Source of the DNA: Bacteroidaceae bacterium
GTDB taxonomy: Bacteria > Bacteroidota > Bacteroidia > Bacteroidales > Bacteroidaceae
Assembly (NCBI GenBank): GCA_024401225.1
Contig: JAKSLM010000023.1
Span: 1-41,009, forward strand
Direction: 5' to 3'
DNA length: 41,009 nt
Below are positions 10,346-17,435 of this stretch, in pieces. The position numbers and the translations under genes are program-made. A model generated the notes under the pieces. The model saw only the letters and a program-made list of their open reading frames with translations. It was not told where the DNA came from and did not search any database. Every line of letters starts with the position of its first letter. Positions within the stretch are counted from its first letter, which is position 1.

Positions 10346-11626
10346 TTAATTTTCGTTTCCATCTTCTTCAAATTCCTGACGGAGGATGTTGAGAACCTCA
10401 TCGACAGTATCCTCTTCGAGGTCGGCCTTCTCAATGAGCATCTCGCGAGGAGCGTCAAGCACAGCCTTTGCTGTCTCAAGACCGATGCCCTTGATCGAGT
10501 CGATGATCCACTGGTCGATCTCATCAGAGAACTGATCGAGATAAACGTCCTCATCGCTCTCCTCTGAGCCATCAAGCTCGCGGAATACGTCGATAGTATA
10601 GTCAGTAAGCATAGATGCAAGCTTGATGTTGTGGCCATTCTTACCGATGGCAAGGCTAACCTGATCAGGCTGCAGGTACACCTGTGCCTTCTTCTCGTTC
10701 TCATCAAGATCAATGCTTGAAATGCGTGCTGGAGCAAGAGCACGGGTGATGAAGAGCTTGATGTTGCTTGTGTAGTTGATGACATCGATGTTCTCGTTGC
10801 GAAGCTCACGAACGATACCGTGGATACGAGCACCCTTCACACCTACGCAGGCACCAACTGGATCGATGCGGTCGTTGTAGCTCTCGACAGCGATCTTAGC
10901 ACGCTCGCCTGGGATGCGGGCAATCTTGCGGATAGTGATGAGACCATCGTTGATCTCTGGCACTTCGTTCTCAAGAAGGCGCTGGAGGAACTCAGGAGCT
11001 GTACGGCTGAGGATGATCTTTGGGTTGTTGTTGAGGTTGTCAACACGAGCTACGACTGCACGAGCAGGCTCACCCTTGCGGAAGAAGTCGGATGGGATCT
11101 GCTCTGACTTAGGAAGGAGGAGTTCGTTGCCCTCATCATCAAGAAGGAGCACCTCGCGCTTCCAGATCTGATAGACCTCAGCGCTAACGATTGTGCCAAC
11201 CTTGTCCACATACTTGTTGTAAAGGTTGTCATGCTCAAGGTCAAGGATCTTGCTTGCCATAGTCTGGCGAAGAGTAAGGATGGCGCGGCGGCCGAAATCA
11301 GAGAAGTTGACCTTCTCAGCCACTTCCTCACCGATCTCATAGTCCTTATCAATCTTCTGAGCCTCGGAAAGGCTGATCTCAGCGTTAGGGTTCTCAACCT
11401 CGCCATCAGCAACGACTGTACGGTTGCGGTAGATCTCGAAGTCACCCTTGTCAGGGTTTACGATAACGTCGAAATTCTCGTCCGAGCCGAATGTCTTCTG
11501 AAGCACGCTGCGGAACGAATCCTCAAGAACACTCACGAGAGTTGTTCTGTCAATGTTTTTAGTCTCCTTGAAATCCTTGAATGTGTCGATCAAGTTGACC
11601 TGTTCAATGTTTTTCTTTGTTGCCAT
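10346..11626 (-). CDS. nusA: Transcription termination/antitermination factor NusA
   Basis: RNA polymerase-associated elongation factor affecting pausing, termination and antitermination. The 426 residues show an N-terminal polymerase-binding domain (about 1-130), an S1 domain (VDKVGTIVSAEVYQIWKREV onward), and paired KH domains containing DPVGACVGVKGARIHGIVRE and QVSLAIGKNGHNIKLAS. It ends with a helix-hairpin-helix-like tail and lacks the duplicated acidic repeats of E. coli NusA, giving a shorter protein, as is common outside Proteobacteria. It follows rimP by 13 bases. Confidence 0.97.
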   Translation of the reverse strand: MATKKNIEQVNLIDTFKDFKETKNIDRTTLVSVLEDSFRSVLQKTFGSDENFDVIVNPDKGDFEIYRNRTVVADGEVENPNAEISLSEAQKIDKDYEIGEEVAEKVNFSDFGRRAILTLRQTMASKILDLEHDNLYNKYVDKVGTIVSAEVYQIWKREVLLLDDEGNELLLPKSEQIPSDFFRKGEPARAVVARVDNLNNNPKIILSRTAPEFLQRLLENEVPEINDGLITIRKIARIPGERAKIAVESYNDRIDPVGACVGVKGARIHGIVRELRNENIDVINYTSNIKLFITRALAPARISSIDLDENEKKAQVYLQPDQVSLAIGKNGHNIKLASMLTDYTIDVFRELDGSEESDEDVYLDQFSDEIDQWIIDSIKGIGLETAKAVLDAPREMLIEKADLEEDTVDEVLNILRQEFEEDGNEN

Positions 11627-11639
11627 TATATTTTGTTTT

Positions 11640-12107
11640 TTATTTGAAATCGATAATACTCTTCACCCACTTGACATCCGCATATCCGAAGGCCTTATCA
11701 ACCTCGACCTTCACTGGACGCTTCTTGCCTTCAAGCTTCTGCTTCTCCTCGACCACAACGACAAATCCGTTTTCATCGGCCTCCTTGAGGTAGCCTTCCA
11801 TCTTCTTGCCATCGGCTGTGAGCAATTCAACATCGTAACCGATATTGTTGACATACTGCTGAAGAACCTTGAAAGGCTGACCGATACCTGCAGAGCCTAC
11901 TTCCAGTTCGTAGTCCTCTACCTCCCTGTCAAGCTTCGACTCAATGTACTTGCTCAGGTCGCAGCAATCTTCAATCCACACACCTTCCTTGTGGTCAATC
12001 TCGATAGTAATCTTGTTCTGCTCGTCTACTGTAGTGTCCACAAGGAAATAATCCTTGCCTTCAAGCCATTCTCCGACTAATTCTTTGACTGTATTTTTGT
12101 CAATCAT
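11640..12107 (-). CDS. rimP: Ribosome maturation factor RimP
   Basis: Small-subunit assembly factor, 155 residues. The N-terminal alpha/beta domain contains the family pattern VDCCDLSKYIE-like (WIEDCCDLSKYIESKLDRE) and YELEVGSAGIGQPFK, followed by the C-terminal Sm-like barrel (VELLTADGKKMEGYLKEA). In Bacteroidetes the usual first core residue patterns are slightly diverged, as here. First gene of rimP-nusA-infB-cvpA-sufBCDS, preceded by a consensus promoter and a leader hairpin. Confidence 0.93.
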   Translation of the reverse strand: MIDKNTVKELVGEWLEGKDYFLVDTTVDEQNKITIEIDHKEGVWIEDCCDLSKYIESKLDREVEDYELEVGSAGIGQPFKVLQQYVNNIGYDVELLTADGKKMEGYLKEADENGFVVVVEEKQKLEGKKRPVKVEVDKAFGYADVKWVKSIIDFK

Positions 12108-12146
12108 AAAAAATAATTAAAAAATTAAGTACAAAATCAGTACACT

Positions 12147-12177
12147 AAAAAGAGGGAACCTTGCAGTCCCCTCTTTT
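12147..12177 (-). promoter_or_regulatory. Leader hairpin with T-tract upstream of rimP (possible attenuator)
   Basis: A nine-bp stem (12148-12156 with 12169-12177, AAAAGAGGG/CCCTCTTTT) closes on a 12-base loop. Read on the minus strand it ends in TTTTTAG, as an intrinsic terminator does, yet it lies between the predicted transcription start (about 12180) and the rimP start at 12107. That placement suggests attenuation or a structured leader. I cannot see a competing antiterminator with certainty. Confidence 0.55.
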
Positions 12178-12185
12178 CTTCGGTG

Positions 12186-12216
12186 CAAAAGTACAACAAA
12201 ATATTATTCTGACAAA
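12186..12216 (-). promoter_or_regulatory. Bacteroidetes-type promoter of the rimP operon
   Basis: On the minus strand a -33 TTTG (12216-12213), a 19-base spacer and a -7 box TACTTTTG (12193-12186) match the TTTG / TAnnTTTG consensus. The expected transcription start is near 12180, leaving a leader of roughly 70 bases. Confidence 0.75.
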
Positions 12217-12340
12217 GACTTTTTAAATAATAATGTGTTTTTTGAGCATTTCTTTTGACTATTTAGGTCAAAATACGTTGTTTTAAAGGCAAAAACACAC
12301 TTTTCAAGGCGAAAATCGGTTCTTTATGCAGCAAAATCAC

Positions 12341-12348
12341 TACATTTG
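12341..12348 (+). promoter_or_regulatory. -7 box upstream of the DUF2490 gene
   Basis: TACATTTG fits TAnnTTTG and lies 26 bases before the ATG. No clear TTTG is found at the -33 position, so strength is uncertain. Confidence 0.5.
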
Positions 12349-12374
12349 CAAATAATTCAAACAACAGCACTCAA

Positions 12375-13169
12375 ATGGCAAGACAAACTATATTAACCAC
12401 TATACTTTTCCTGGCAGTTCTAAGCACTCACGCCCAAAGCAACGACGACTTTGGACTCGACATCGCTATAGGGTGCGAAAAGAAACTGACAAAAGCCCTA
12501 AGCATGGACTTCGAAGCCGACTTCCGTTCGCAGGACAACACCTCGCACCCTGAACGATGGAGCGTAGGCGGCGGATTGGAGTACAAGATTCTCAGCAAGA
12601 AGAAATACTCCATCAAGGCTGCAGCGGGATGGGAGCACATCTGGCAATATCATCTGCAGGAATCAAAACTCACGCAAAAGGGCAACAAAAAGATTACCGA
12701 TGCCTTCTGGCGCAACCGACACCGCACATCAGTAAGCATAGCGGGACAATACAGTCCAAACAAACATTGGACTGTCTCGCTCAAGGAGACAGCCCAATAT
12801 AATCATTTCGCTTCTGCTTCAACCATCGAACGCAAATTCGACAAGATCAACGGTTCGGATGGTATATATTTCGATGAAGAGGATCCGGAGATTGAAAAGA
12901 AGACTTTCAATTCTGCCGATCGATTCATTCTTCGTTCCAAGATGACAGTACAATATGAGATACGCCATTGTCCTCTATCTCCGTTTGCATCGGTCGACTA
13001 TGGATACGGTATCAACTATTCTGCCAACAAGTGGAAGATGAGTGCGGGAACCGACATCAAGATTGACAAGCACAACAAGCTGTCAGTATTCTACCGCTAT
13101 CAGACAGAGAATGATGATGACGAAGCCAACGGCCACATCATCGGCGTATCGTACGGATTCAAGTTTTAG
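12375..13169 (+). CDS. DUF2490 family outer-membrane beta-barrel protein
   Basis: 264 residues with an N-terminal signal peptide (ILTTILFLAVLSTHAQ, cleavage likely after AQ). The rest alternates polar and hydrophobic residues in the manner of an antiparallel outer-membrane barrel and ends in GVSYGFKF with a C-terminal phenylalanine, typical of barrel assembly signals. Features such as FWRNRHRTSVSI and FSVFYRYQTEND-like strands fit DUF2490, a Bacteroidetes family of unknown function. It is transcribed towards ispG and the two stop codons are only five bases apart. Confidence 0.8.
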   Translation: MARQTILTTILFLAVLSTHAQSNDDFGLDIAIGCEKKLTKALSMDFEADFRSQDNTSHPERWSVGGGLEYKILSKKKYSIKAAAGWEHIWQYHLQESKLTQKGNKKITDAFWRNRHRTSVSIAGQYSPNKHWTVSLKETAQYNHFASASTIERKFDKINGSDGIYFDEEDPEIEKKTFNSADRFILRSKMTVQYEIRHCPLSPFASVDYGYGINYSANKWKMSAGTDIKIDKHNKLSVFYRYQTENDDDEANGHIIGVSYGFKF

Positions 13170-13178
13170 GAATCCTAA
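13166..13178. repeat. Palindrome containing both convergent stop codons
   Basis: TTAGG AAT CCTAA includes the TAG stop of the DUF2490 gene and the TAG stop of ispG on the other strand. It is too short to be a convincing terminator. Confidence 0.5.
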
Positions 13179-14572
13179 GCCATATCATCCTCGATGAAAC
13201 GGATAAGTCTATCCACAGCTTCAGCCTCTGGGATATTCTTCTCAATGCATTGCTTACCCTTGTATAGGCTTATCTTACCCACACCAGCACCCACATATCC
13301 GTAGTCGGCATCAGCCATTTCGCCTGGTCCGTTCACAATACAGCCCATGATACCTATCTTGAGCGTAGCGAATCGTGCGTCGGTCTGAGATCGTTCCTTA
13401 ACTGCGCTGCGGATGCGTGCAATGGTATCTTCAAGATTGTAGAGTGTGCGGCCGCATCCAGGGCATGAGATGTACTCAGTCTTCGTAAACTTCACTCTTG
13501 CAGCCTGAAGAATGCTATCAGACAGTTCTTTTAGCACATCAGCATCGAATCCATCGGCATTAATCACGAGTTCGTGAACCAATCCATCGATGAATATTGC
13601 ACCAAGAGCCATGGATGCCTTAAGCTGAAGTTGCTCAACATCATCGGCAGAAAGAGTAACGCATACCGTATCGTCCTTGATGCCTTCGATAGCCTTAGCA
13701 CGTATCTCGGCACATTCAGGTATCATATCTACGAGCTGGCGAGCCACAGGAATCTCACGCTCAGGAGCCTCACTCAAGCTGACGCGAATGGTATCGCCGA
13801 TGCCTTCGCAGAGAAGAGCACCGATTCCAACGGCACTCTTGATGCGTCCATCCTCACCTTCACCAGCCTCTGTCACACCAAGATGCAATGGGAATGCCAT
13901 ACCCTCGATCTCCATCTGCTTGACAAGAAGGCGAACTGTACGCACCATGACAACGGTATTCGAAGCCTTGATAGAGATGACTACATCCGAGAATTGCTGC
14001 TGAACGCAGATACGCAGAAACTCCATGCACGATTCTACCATCCCTTCGGGAGTATCGCCATATCGACTCATGATTCGATCGGACAAACTGCCATGATTCA
14101 CACCAATGCGTACCGCTGTATGATGCTCCTTGCATATATTAAGGAAAGGTACGAATCGGGCATCAATCTTCTTGATTTCATCGGCATATTCCTGGTCTGT
14201 ATACTCAAGCTTCTTGAACGTACGCCCCGGATCGACATAGTTGCCCGGATTGACACGTACCTTCTCGCAGATGGCTGCAGCCGTATCAGCAACAGCGGCA
14301 TTAAAATGGACATCTGCAACAAGCGGCACCATGTACCCTGCCTCACGCAGTCCACGGCTGATGTTCTCCATGTTAAGTGCCTCACGCTGGCCCTGAGTAG
14401 TGAAACGTACTATTTCGCCACCAGCATCAACGATGCGCTGTGCCTGGGCTATGCTTCCTTCTGTATCCATTGTAGATGTGTTAGCCATCGACTGGATACG
14501 TATAGGATTGCTACCGCCAAGCTGCACATTGCCTACATTAACAACAGAGCTTAACCTTCTCTTGTACATCAT
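13175..14572 (-). CDS. ispG: 4-hydroxy-3-methylbut-2-enyl diphosphate synthase IspG
   Basis: Fe-S enzyme of the MEP isoprenoid pathway that converts MEcPP to HMBPP. The TIM-barrel substrate domain spans about residues 1-283 (SNPIRIQSMANTSTMD; VADVHFN; RIGVNHGSLSDR). The 4Fe-4S domain starts near 365 with C370 and C373 in SCPGCGRTL, C411 in GIMGCIVNGPGE, and E418 as probable fourth ligand. Only about 80 residues lie between the two domains. From memory, Bacteroidetes IspG usually has a much larger middle domain and about 600 residues, so this 465-residue form is short. The start overlaps the purE stop by one base (TAATG on the minus strand), implying coupling. Confidence 0.95.
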   Translation of the reverse strand: MMYKRRLSSVVNVGNVQLGGSNPIRIQSMANTSTMDTEGSIAQAQRIVDAGGEIVRFTTQGQREALNMENISRGLREAGYMVPLVADVHFNAAVADTAAAICEKVRVNPGNYVDPGRTFKKLEYTDQEYADEIKKIDARFVPFLNICKEHHTAVRIGVNHGSLSDRIMSRYGDTPEGMVESCMEFLRICVQQQFSDVVISIKASNTVVMVRTVRLLVKQMEIEGMAFPLHLGVTEAGEGEDGRIKSAVGIGALLCEGIGDTIRVSLSEAPEREIPVARQLVDMIPECAEIRAKAIEGIKDDTVCVTLSADDVEQLQLKASMALGAIFIDGLVHELVINADGFDADVLKELSDSILQAARVKFTKTEYISCPGCGRTLYNLEDTIARIRSAVKERSQTDARFATLKIGIMGCIVNGPGEMADADYGYVGAGVGKISLYKGKQCIEKNIPEAEAVDRLIRFIEDDMA

Positions 14573-15081
14573 TAATTACACTTAAAGTTATACTTAACTT
14601 CTGCAAGTGCCTGATTAGCCTTTTCAATCTTTGCACGGAGTCCATTCTTGTAGGCAGCAAACTTTTCAGCAAGCGCCTCATCGCTGAGAGCAAGCATCTG
14701 CACAGCAAGGATGCCAGCATTGAGCGCACCATTGATAGCAACTGTTGCTACTGGAATGCCAGGAGGCATCTGAAGCATCGAATAAACGGCATCAACACCA
14801 TCAAGAACACTACCCTTCACAGGAACACCAATCACAGGAAGTGTTGTGCTTGCAGCAATAACACCAGGCAAAGCTGCAGCCATACCCGCGCCGGCGATGA
14901 TGACCTTCACGCCGCGGGCCTTTGCTCCCTTAGCGAAAGCCTCAACGGCATCAGGGGTACGATGTGCACTAAGTGCGTTGATTTCGAATGGAACTTCCAT
15001 TTCATCGAAGATTTGAGCAGCCTTTTCCATAACTGGAAGATCGGATGTGCTACCCATAATGATAGATACTACAGGAGTCAT
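14572..15081 (-). CDS. purE: N5-carboxyaminoimidazole ribonucleotide mutase PurE
   Basis: Purine biosynthesis enzyme moving the carboxyl group of N5-CAIR to give CAIR. 169 residues, normal for class I PurE. The phosphate-binding loop GSTSDLPVM (9-17), the catalytic SAHRTP and the loop GAGMAAALPGVIA are visible; class I enzymes of Proteobacteria have a His at the GAGGAAHLPG position, Ala here. No purK is adjacent. It is coupled to ispG by a one-base stop/start overlap and follows the PAP2-like gene by 54 bases. Confidence 0.95.
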   Translation of the reverse strand: MTPVVSIIMGSTSDLPVMEKAAQIFDEMEVPFEINALSAHRTPDAVEAFAKGAKARGVKVIIAGAGMAAALPGVIAASTTLPVIGVPVKGSVLDGVDAVYSMLQMPPGIPVATVAINGALNAGILAVQMLALSDEALAEKFAAYKNGLRAKIEKANQALAEVKYNFKCN

Positions 15082-15135
15082 AGTTTTTTATAACTTTATG
15101 TTTATATTAAGAATTTACACTTTACAGTTTCTGCA

Positions 15136-15759
15136 TCACAGCCAGCTCGCAAGCACGAAGTACATAGAGCAGAAGAAGCCTATGGCATAACCTGCAAAAA
15201 GTTGGGCAGGTGTGTGCTGGCGAAGTATGATACGAGCCGTACCGACCAGACCAGAGAGCAAAAGCAGCATGCACACGGAAATAGCAGGATTGAAGTAGAA
15301 CAGGTAGCTCATCGAGACAAGCACCCCCAGCATACCTCCCATACCTACCATATGAGTGCTGATCTTCCACCAGTAATTGACCACAACGCAAATCACCTGA
15401 GCCACAAGGGAAGCAATGATGACACCGCGTATAAATGCTGGCACATTCATACTTGTCATCACAGCAAGGCAGATGCTGTAGCTGACCAAGGTCAGCACAT
15501 ACGGCATGTGTCGATGTTCGCGATGCGAAAGCTGCCAATGAGTCCACTTGTTTATGACGCGGAACACGTTGATACTCATTCGCGGAATGAACACAGTAAA
15601 CACCCATACCATACAAAGTATGAAGAGTTTGTAGTTCCATGGCAGCAGTTTCAGATAACTGAACAGGAACATACCGATGAATGCCCACAACGGAGCATTG
15701 AACGGTGTGAACGCTACCGAAAGAAACTTAGAAATACGTATGAGCTGCTTCTCTGACAT
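15136..15759 (-). CDS. PAP2-superfamily-like integral membrane protein
   Basis: 207 residues with about five or six membrane helices (for example FIGMFLFSYLKLLPW, FILCMVWVFTVFI, YVLTLVSYSICLAVM, ISVCMLLLLSGLV, LFAGYAIGFFCSMYFVL). Weak PAP2 phosphatase traces are seen: KISTHMVGMGG in place of PSGH, and ARIILRQHTPAQLFAGY in place of SR-x5-H-x3-D. The final Asp is absent and the first KX6RP motif is not obvious, so catalytic activity is doubtful. It could be a lipid phosphatase relative or an undecaprenyl-phosphate handling protein. Starts 58 bases behind rpoN. Confidence 0.65.
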   Translation of the reverse strand: MSEKQLIRISKFLSVAFTPFNAPLWAFIGMFLFSYLKLLPWNYKLFILCMVWVFTVFIPRMSINVFRVINKWTHWQLSHREHRHMPYVLTLVSYSICLAVMTSMNVPAFIRGVIIASLVAQVICVVVNYWWKISTHMVGMGGMLGVLVSMSYLFYFNPAISVCMLLLLSGLVGTARIILRQHTPAQLFAGYAIGFFCSMYFVLASWL

Positions 15760-15817
15760 ATATATTAATAATGTATTCTACTTTTGCTTTATGATTATAT
15801 ATTTGGGGCTGGTGCCT

Positions 15818-17338
15818 TCAATCTATCGCTCGGCTGCGCGCAGGAGGTATGCCAAACTCATTGCGATACTTATTGACTGTTCGGAGCCGGATATTAATGC
15901 CATGCTTCTTCAATTCCTCAACCAGCTTACTATCCGAGAACGGATGATTCTTATCCTCACCTTCAATGATGTGAGTCAGAACTTTCCTTACATTGTCCGA
16001 ATCAACCGATTCGCCTTCCTTGTTGGCACGAGAATGCTTGAAAAAGAACGACAATTTCCTGACACGTCCATCAACCAGAGCATACTTTGTCTTACACACT
16101 CGCGACACTGTCGATGCATCCAGACCAGCACGCTCGGCCACATCTTTCAATATCATATCGTGCAAATCGTCCTCATCGAGAGTCACGAAATAGTCATGCT
16201 GAAGTTCTGTGATCGCCTTCATCGTGCTGGTAAGAGTTTGATGGCGAGTCTTGATAGCCTCAATAAACATTTGTGCACGTTCTATGTGCTTTTTGTTGTA
16301 CTCATACGACTCCTTGTCGCGCTTGCGCATCTTGTCACCCATAGCCATATACTGCTTCTCGAGTTCAAGGTACTTGCTGTTGACTTGCAAAGCAGGAATC
16401 TCGCCTTTGTTAAGTACAAATGACACTTTACCCTCGACATCGGTCTCTATTATGAAGTCGGGAACAACGGTCTGAGCTCTGTCACTTGCCGACTCGCAAA
16501 GCGCAAGACCAGGATGTATGCTAAGCTTCTTTATGCCTTCGAAAGCAACGGCAAGTTGCGTAGCATCAATACCAAGGCGTTTCTGCAATCTATCGACGTT
16601 ACTGTTCTTGAAAGCATCGAATTCATCGGATATTATCCTTCGTTCCAACTCAAGCAGACGGCGGCGACTCACCGAAGAATCTGGCAATTGCGCCATCTTT
16701 CTATCAATCTGCAACAGCAGGCACTCCCGCGTATCGCGAGCACCGATGCCGGCAGGTTCGAACTGCTGTAGTACAGCAAGCGCCTCCTCCAGTTCGTATT
16801 CATCGGTGTCTATACCATGCTTAAATGTCATTTCATCGGCTATTCTTGACAGTTTCTGATCGATGAATCCGCTCTCATTGAGCGAACCTACAAGGTACTC
16901 GACCAACTGTTGCTGATGCTCTGTCAGGTTGAAGTCTACCATCTGTTCAAGCAGATCATCAACAAAGGAAGATGTATCACCGATAGGCAATTCGACCGGT
17001 TCAAACTCACGGGATTCCGTCAAATACCCTGGGATATCATCGTCCGAGGAATAATCGCCGGTTTCATCAGCATTTCTGCCAAACATTTCCTCATCATTAT
17101 CGAACTCATCGTTACTTTCGTCCTCACCATTGGCGATTCCATCATCATTTAAGTCATCATCACTACGCTTATCGTACGCCTCCTCAAGAACGAAATTATC
17201 ATCCAGTTCGTTTTTCACCCTCATCTCAAGACCATCAATAGGCAACTCCGTCAGCTCCACCACTAAAAGCTGCTGTGGGGAGAGTTTCTGGAGTTGTTGC
17301 TCCTTCTGAATCTGCTGTAAACCTTGGTTCTGAGACAT
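15818..17338 (-). CDS. rpoN: RNA polymerase sigma-54 factor RpoN
   Basis: Alternative sigma factor needing AAA+ enhancer-binding activators. Region I is Gln/Leu-rich (MSQNQGLQQIQKEQQLQKLS), region II very acidic (DDDLNDDGIANGEDESNDEF), then the core-binding and DNA-binding regions, ending with an RpoN-box-like LRTVNKYRNEFGIPPAR. I place the start at the ATG at 17336-17338 (506 residues), not at an upstream GTG at 17357-17359, because that GTG overlaps a -7 box. No enhancer-binding activator gene is seen in the window. Confidence 0.94.
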   Translation of the reverse strand: MSQNQGLQQIQKEQQLQKLSPQQLLVVELTELPIDGLEMRVKNELDDNFVLEEAYDKRSDDDLNDDGIANGEDESNDEFDNDEEMFGRNADETGDYSSDDDIPGYLTESREFEPVELPIGDTSSFVDDLLEQMVDFNLTEHQQQLVEYLVGSLNESGFIDQKLSRIADEMTFKHGIDTDEYELEEALAVLQQFEPAGIGARDTRECLLLQIDRKMAQLPDSSVSRRRLLELERRIISDEFDAFKNSNVDRLQKRLGIDATQLAVAFEGIKKLSIHPGLALCESASDRAQTVVPDFIIETDVEGKVSFVLNKGEIPALQVNSKYLELEKQYMAMGDKMRKRDKESYEYNKKHIERAQMFIEAIKTRHQTLTSTMKAITELQHDYFVTLDEDDLHDMILKDVAERAGLDASTVSRVCKTKYALVDGRVRKLSFFFKHSRANKEGESVDSDNVRKVLTHIIEGEDKNHPFSDSKLVEELKKHGINIRLRTVNKYRNEFGIPPARSRAID

Positions 17339-17358
17339 TGTTTTGAAGAAATTTTGCA

Positions 17359-17366
17359 CAAAGGTA
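17359..17366 (-). promoter_or_regulatory. -7 box of rpoN
   Basis: Minus-strand TACCTTTG fits TAnnTTTG. The expected transcript start is near 17352, just ahead of the chosen ATG at 17338. No clean -33 TTTG was found. Confidence 0.5.
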
Positions 17367-17410
17367 GTAAAAAAATAATATGTGTAGTATTAAGATTGAA
17401 GTTTTTTTAT

Positions 17411-17418
17411 TACTTTTG
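17411..17418 (+). promoter_or_regulatory. -7 box of dnaE
   Basis: TACTTTTG fits TAnnTTTG and lies 17 bases before the dnaE ATG, giving a very short leader. It diverges from the rpoN box 45 bases away. Confidence 0.5.
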
Positions 17419-17435
17419 CACAAAATACATAGACA

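Noticed and set aside
13574-14554. Plus-strand open frame (326 codons) opposite ispG
   Set aside because: ispG has clear catalytic motifs across the same bases; the opposite frame has none.
17339-17359. GTG start of rpoN
   Set aside because: It overlaps a -7 box, and MSQNQGLQQIQ from the ATG at 17338 fits the family start.
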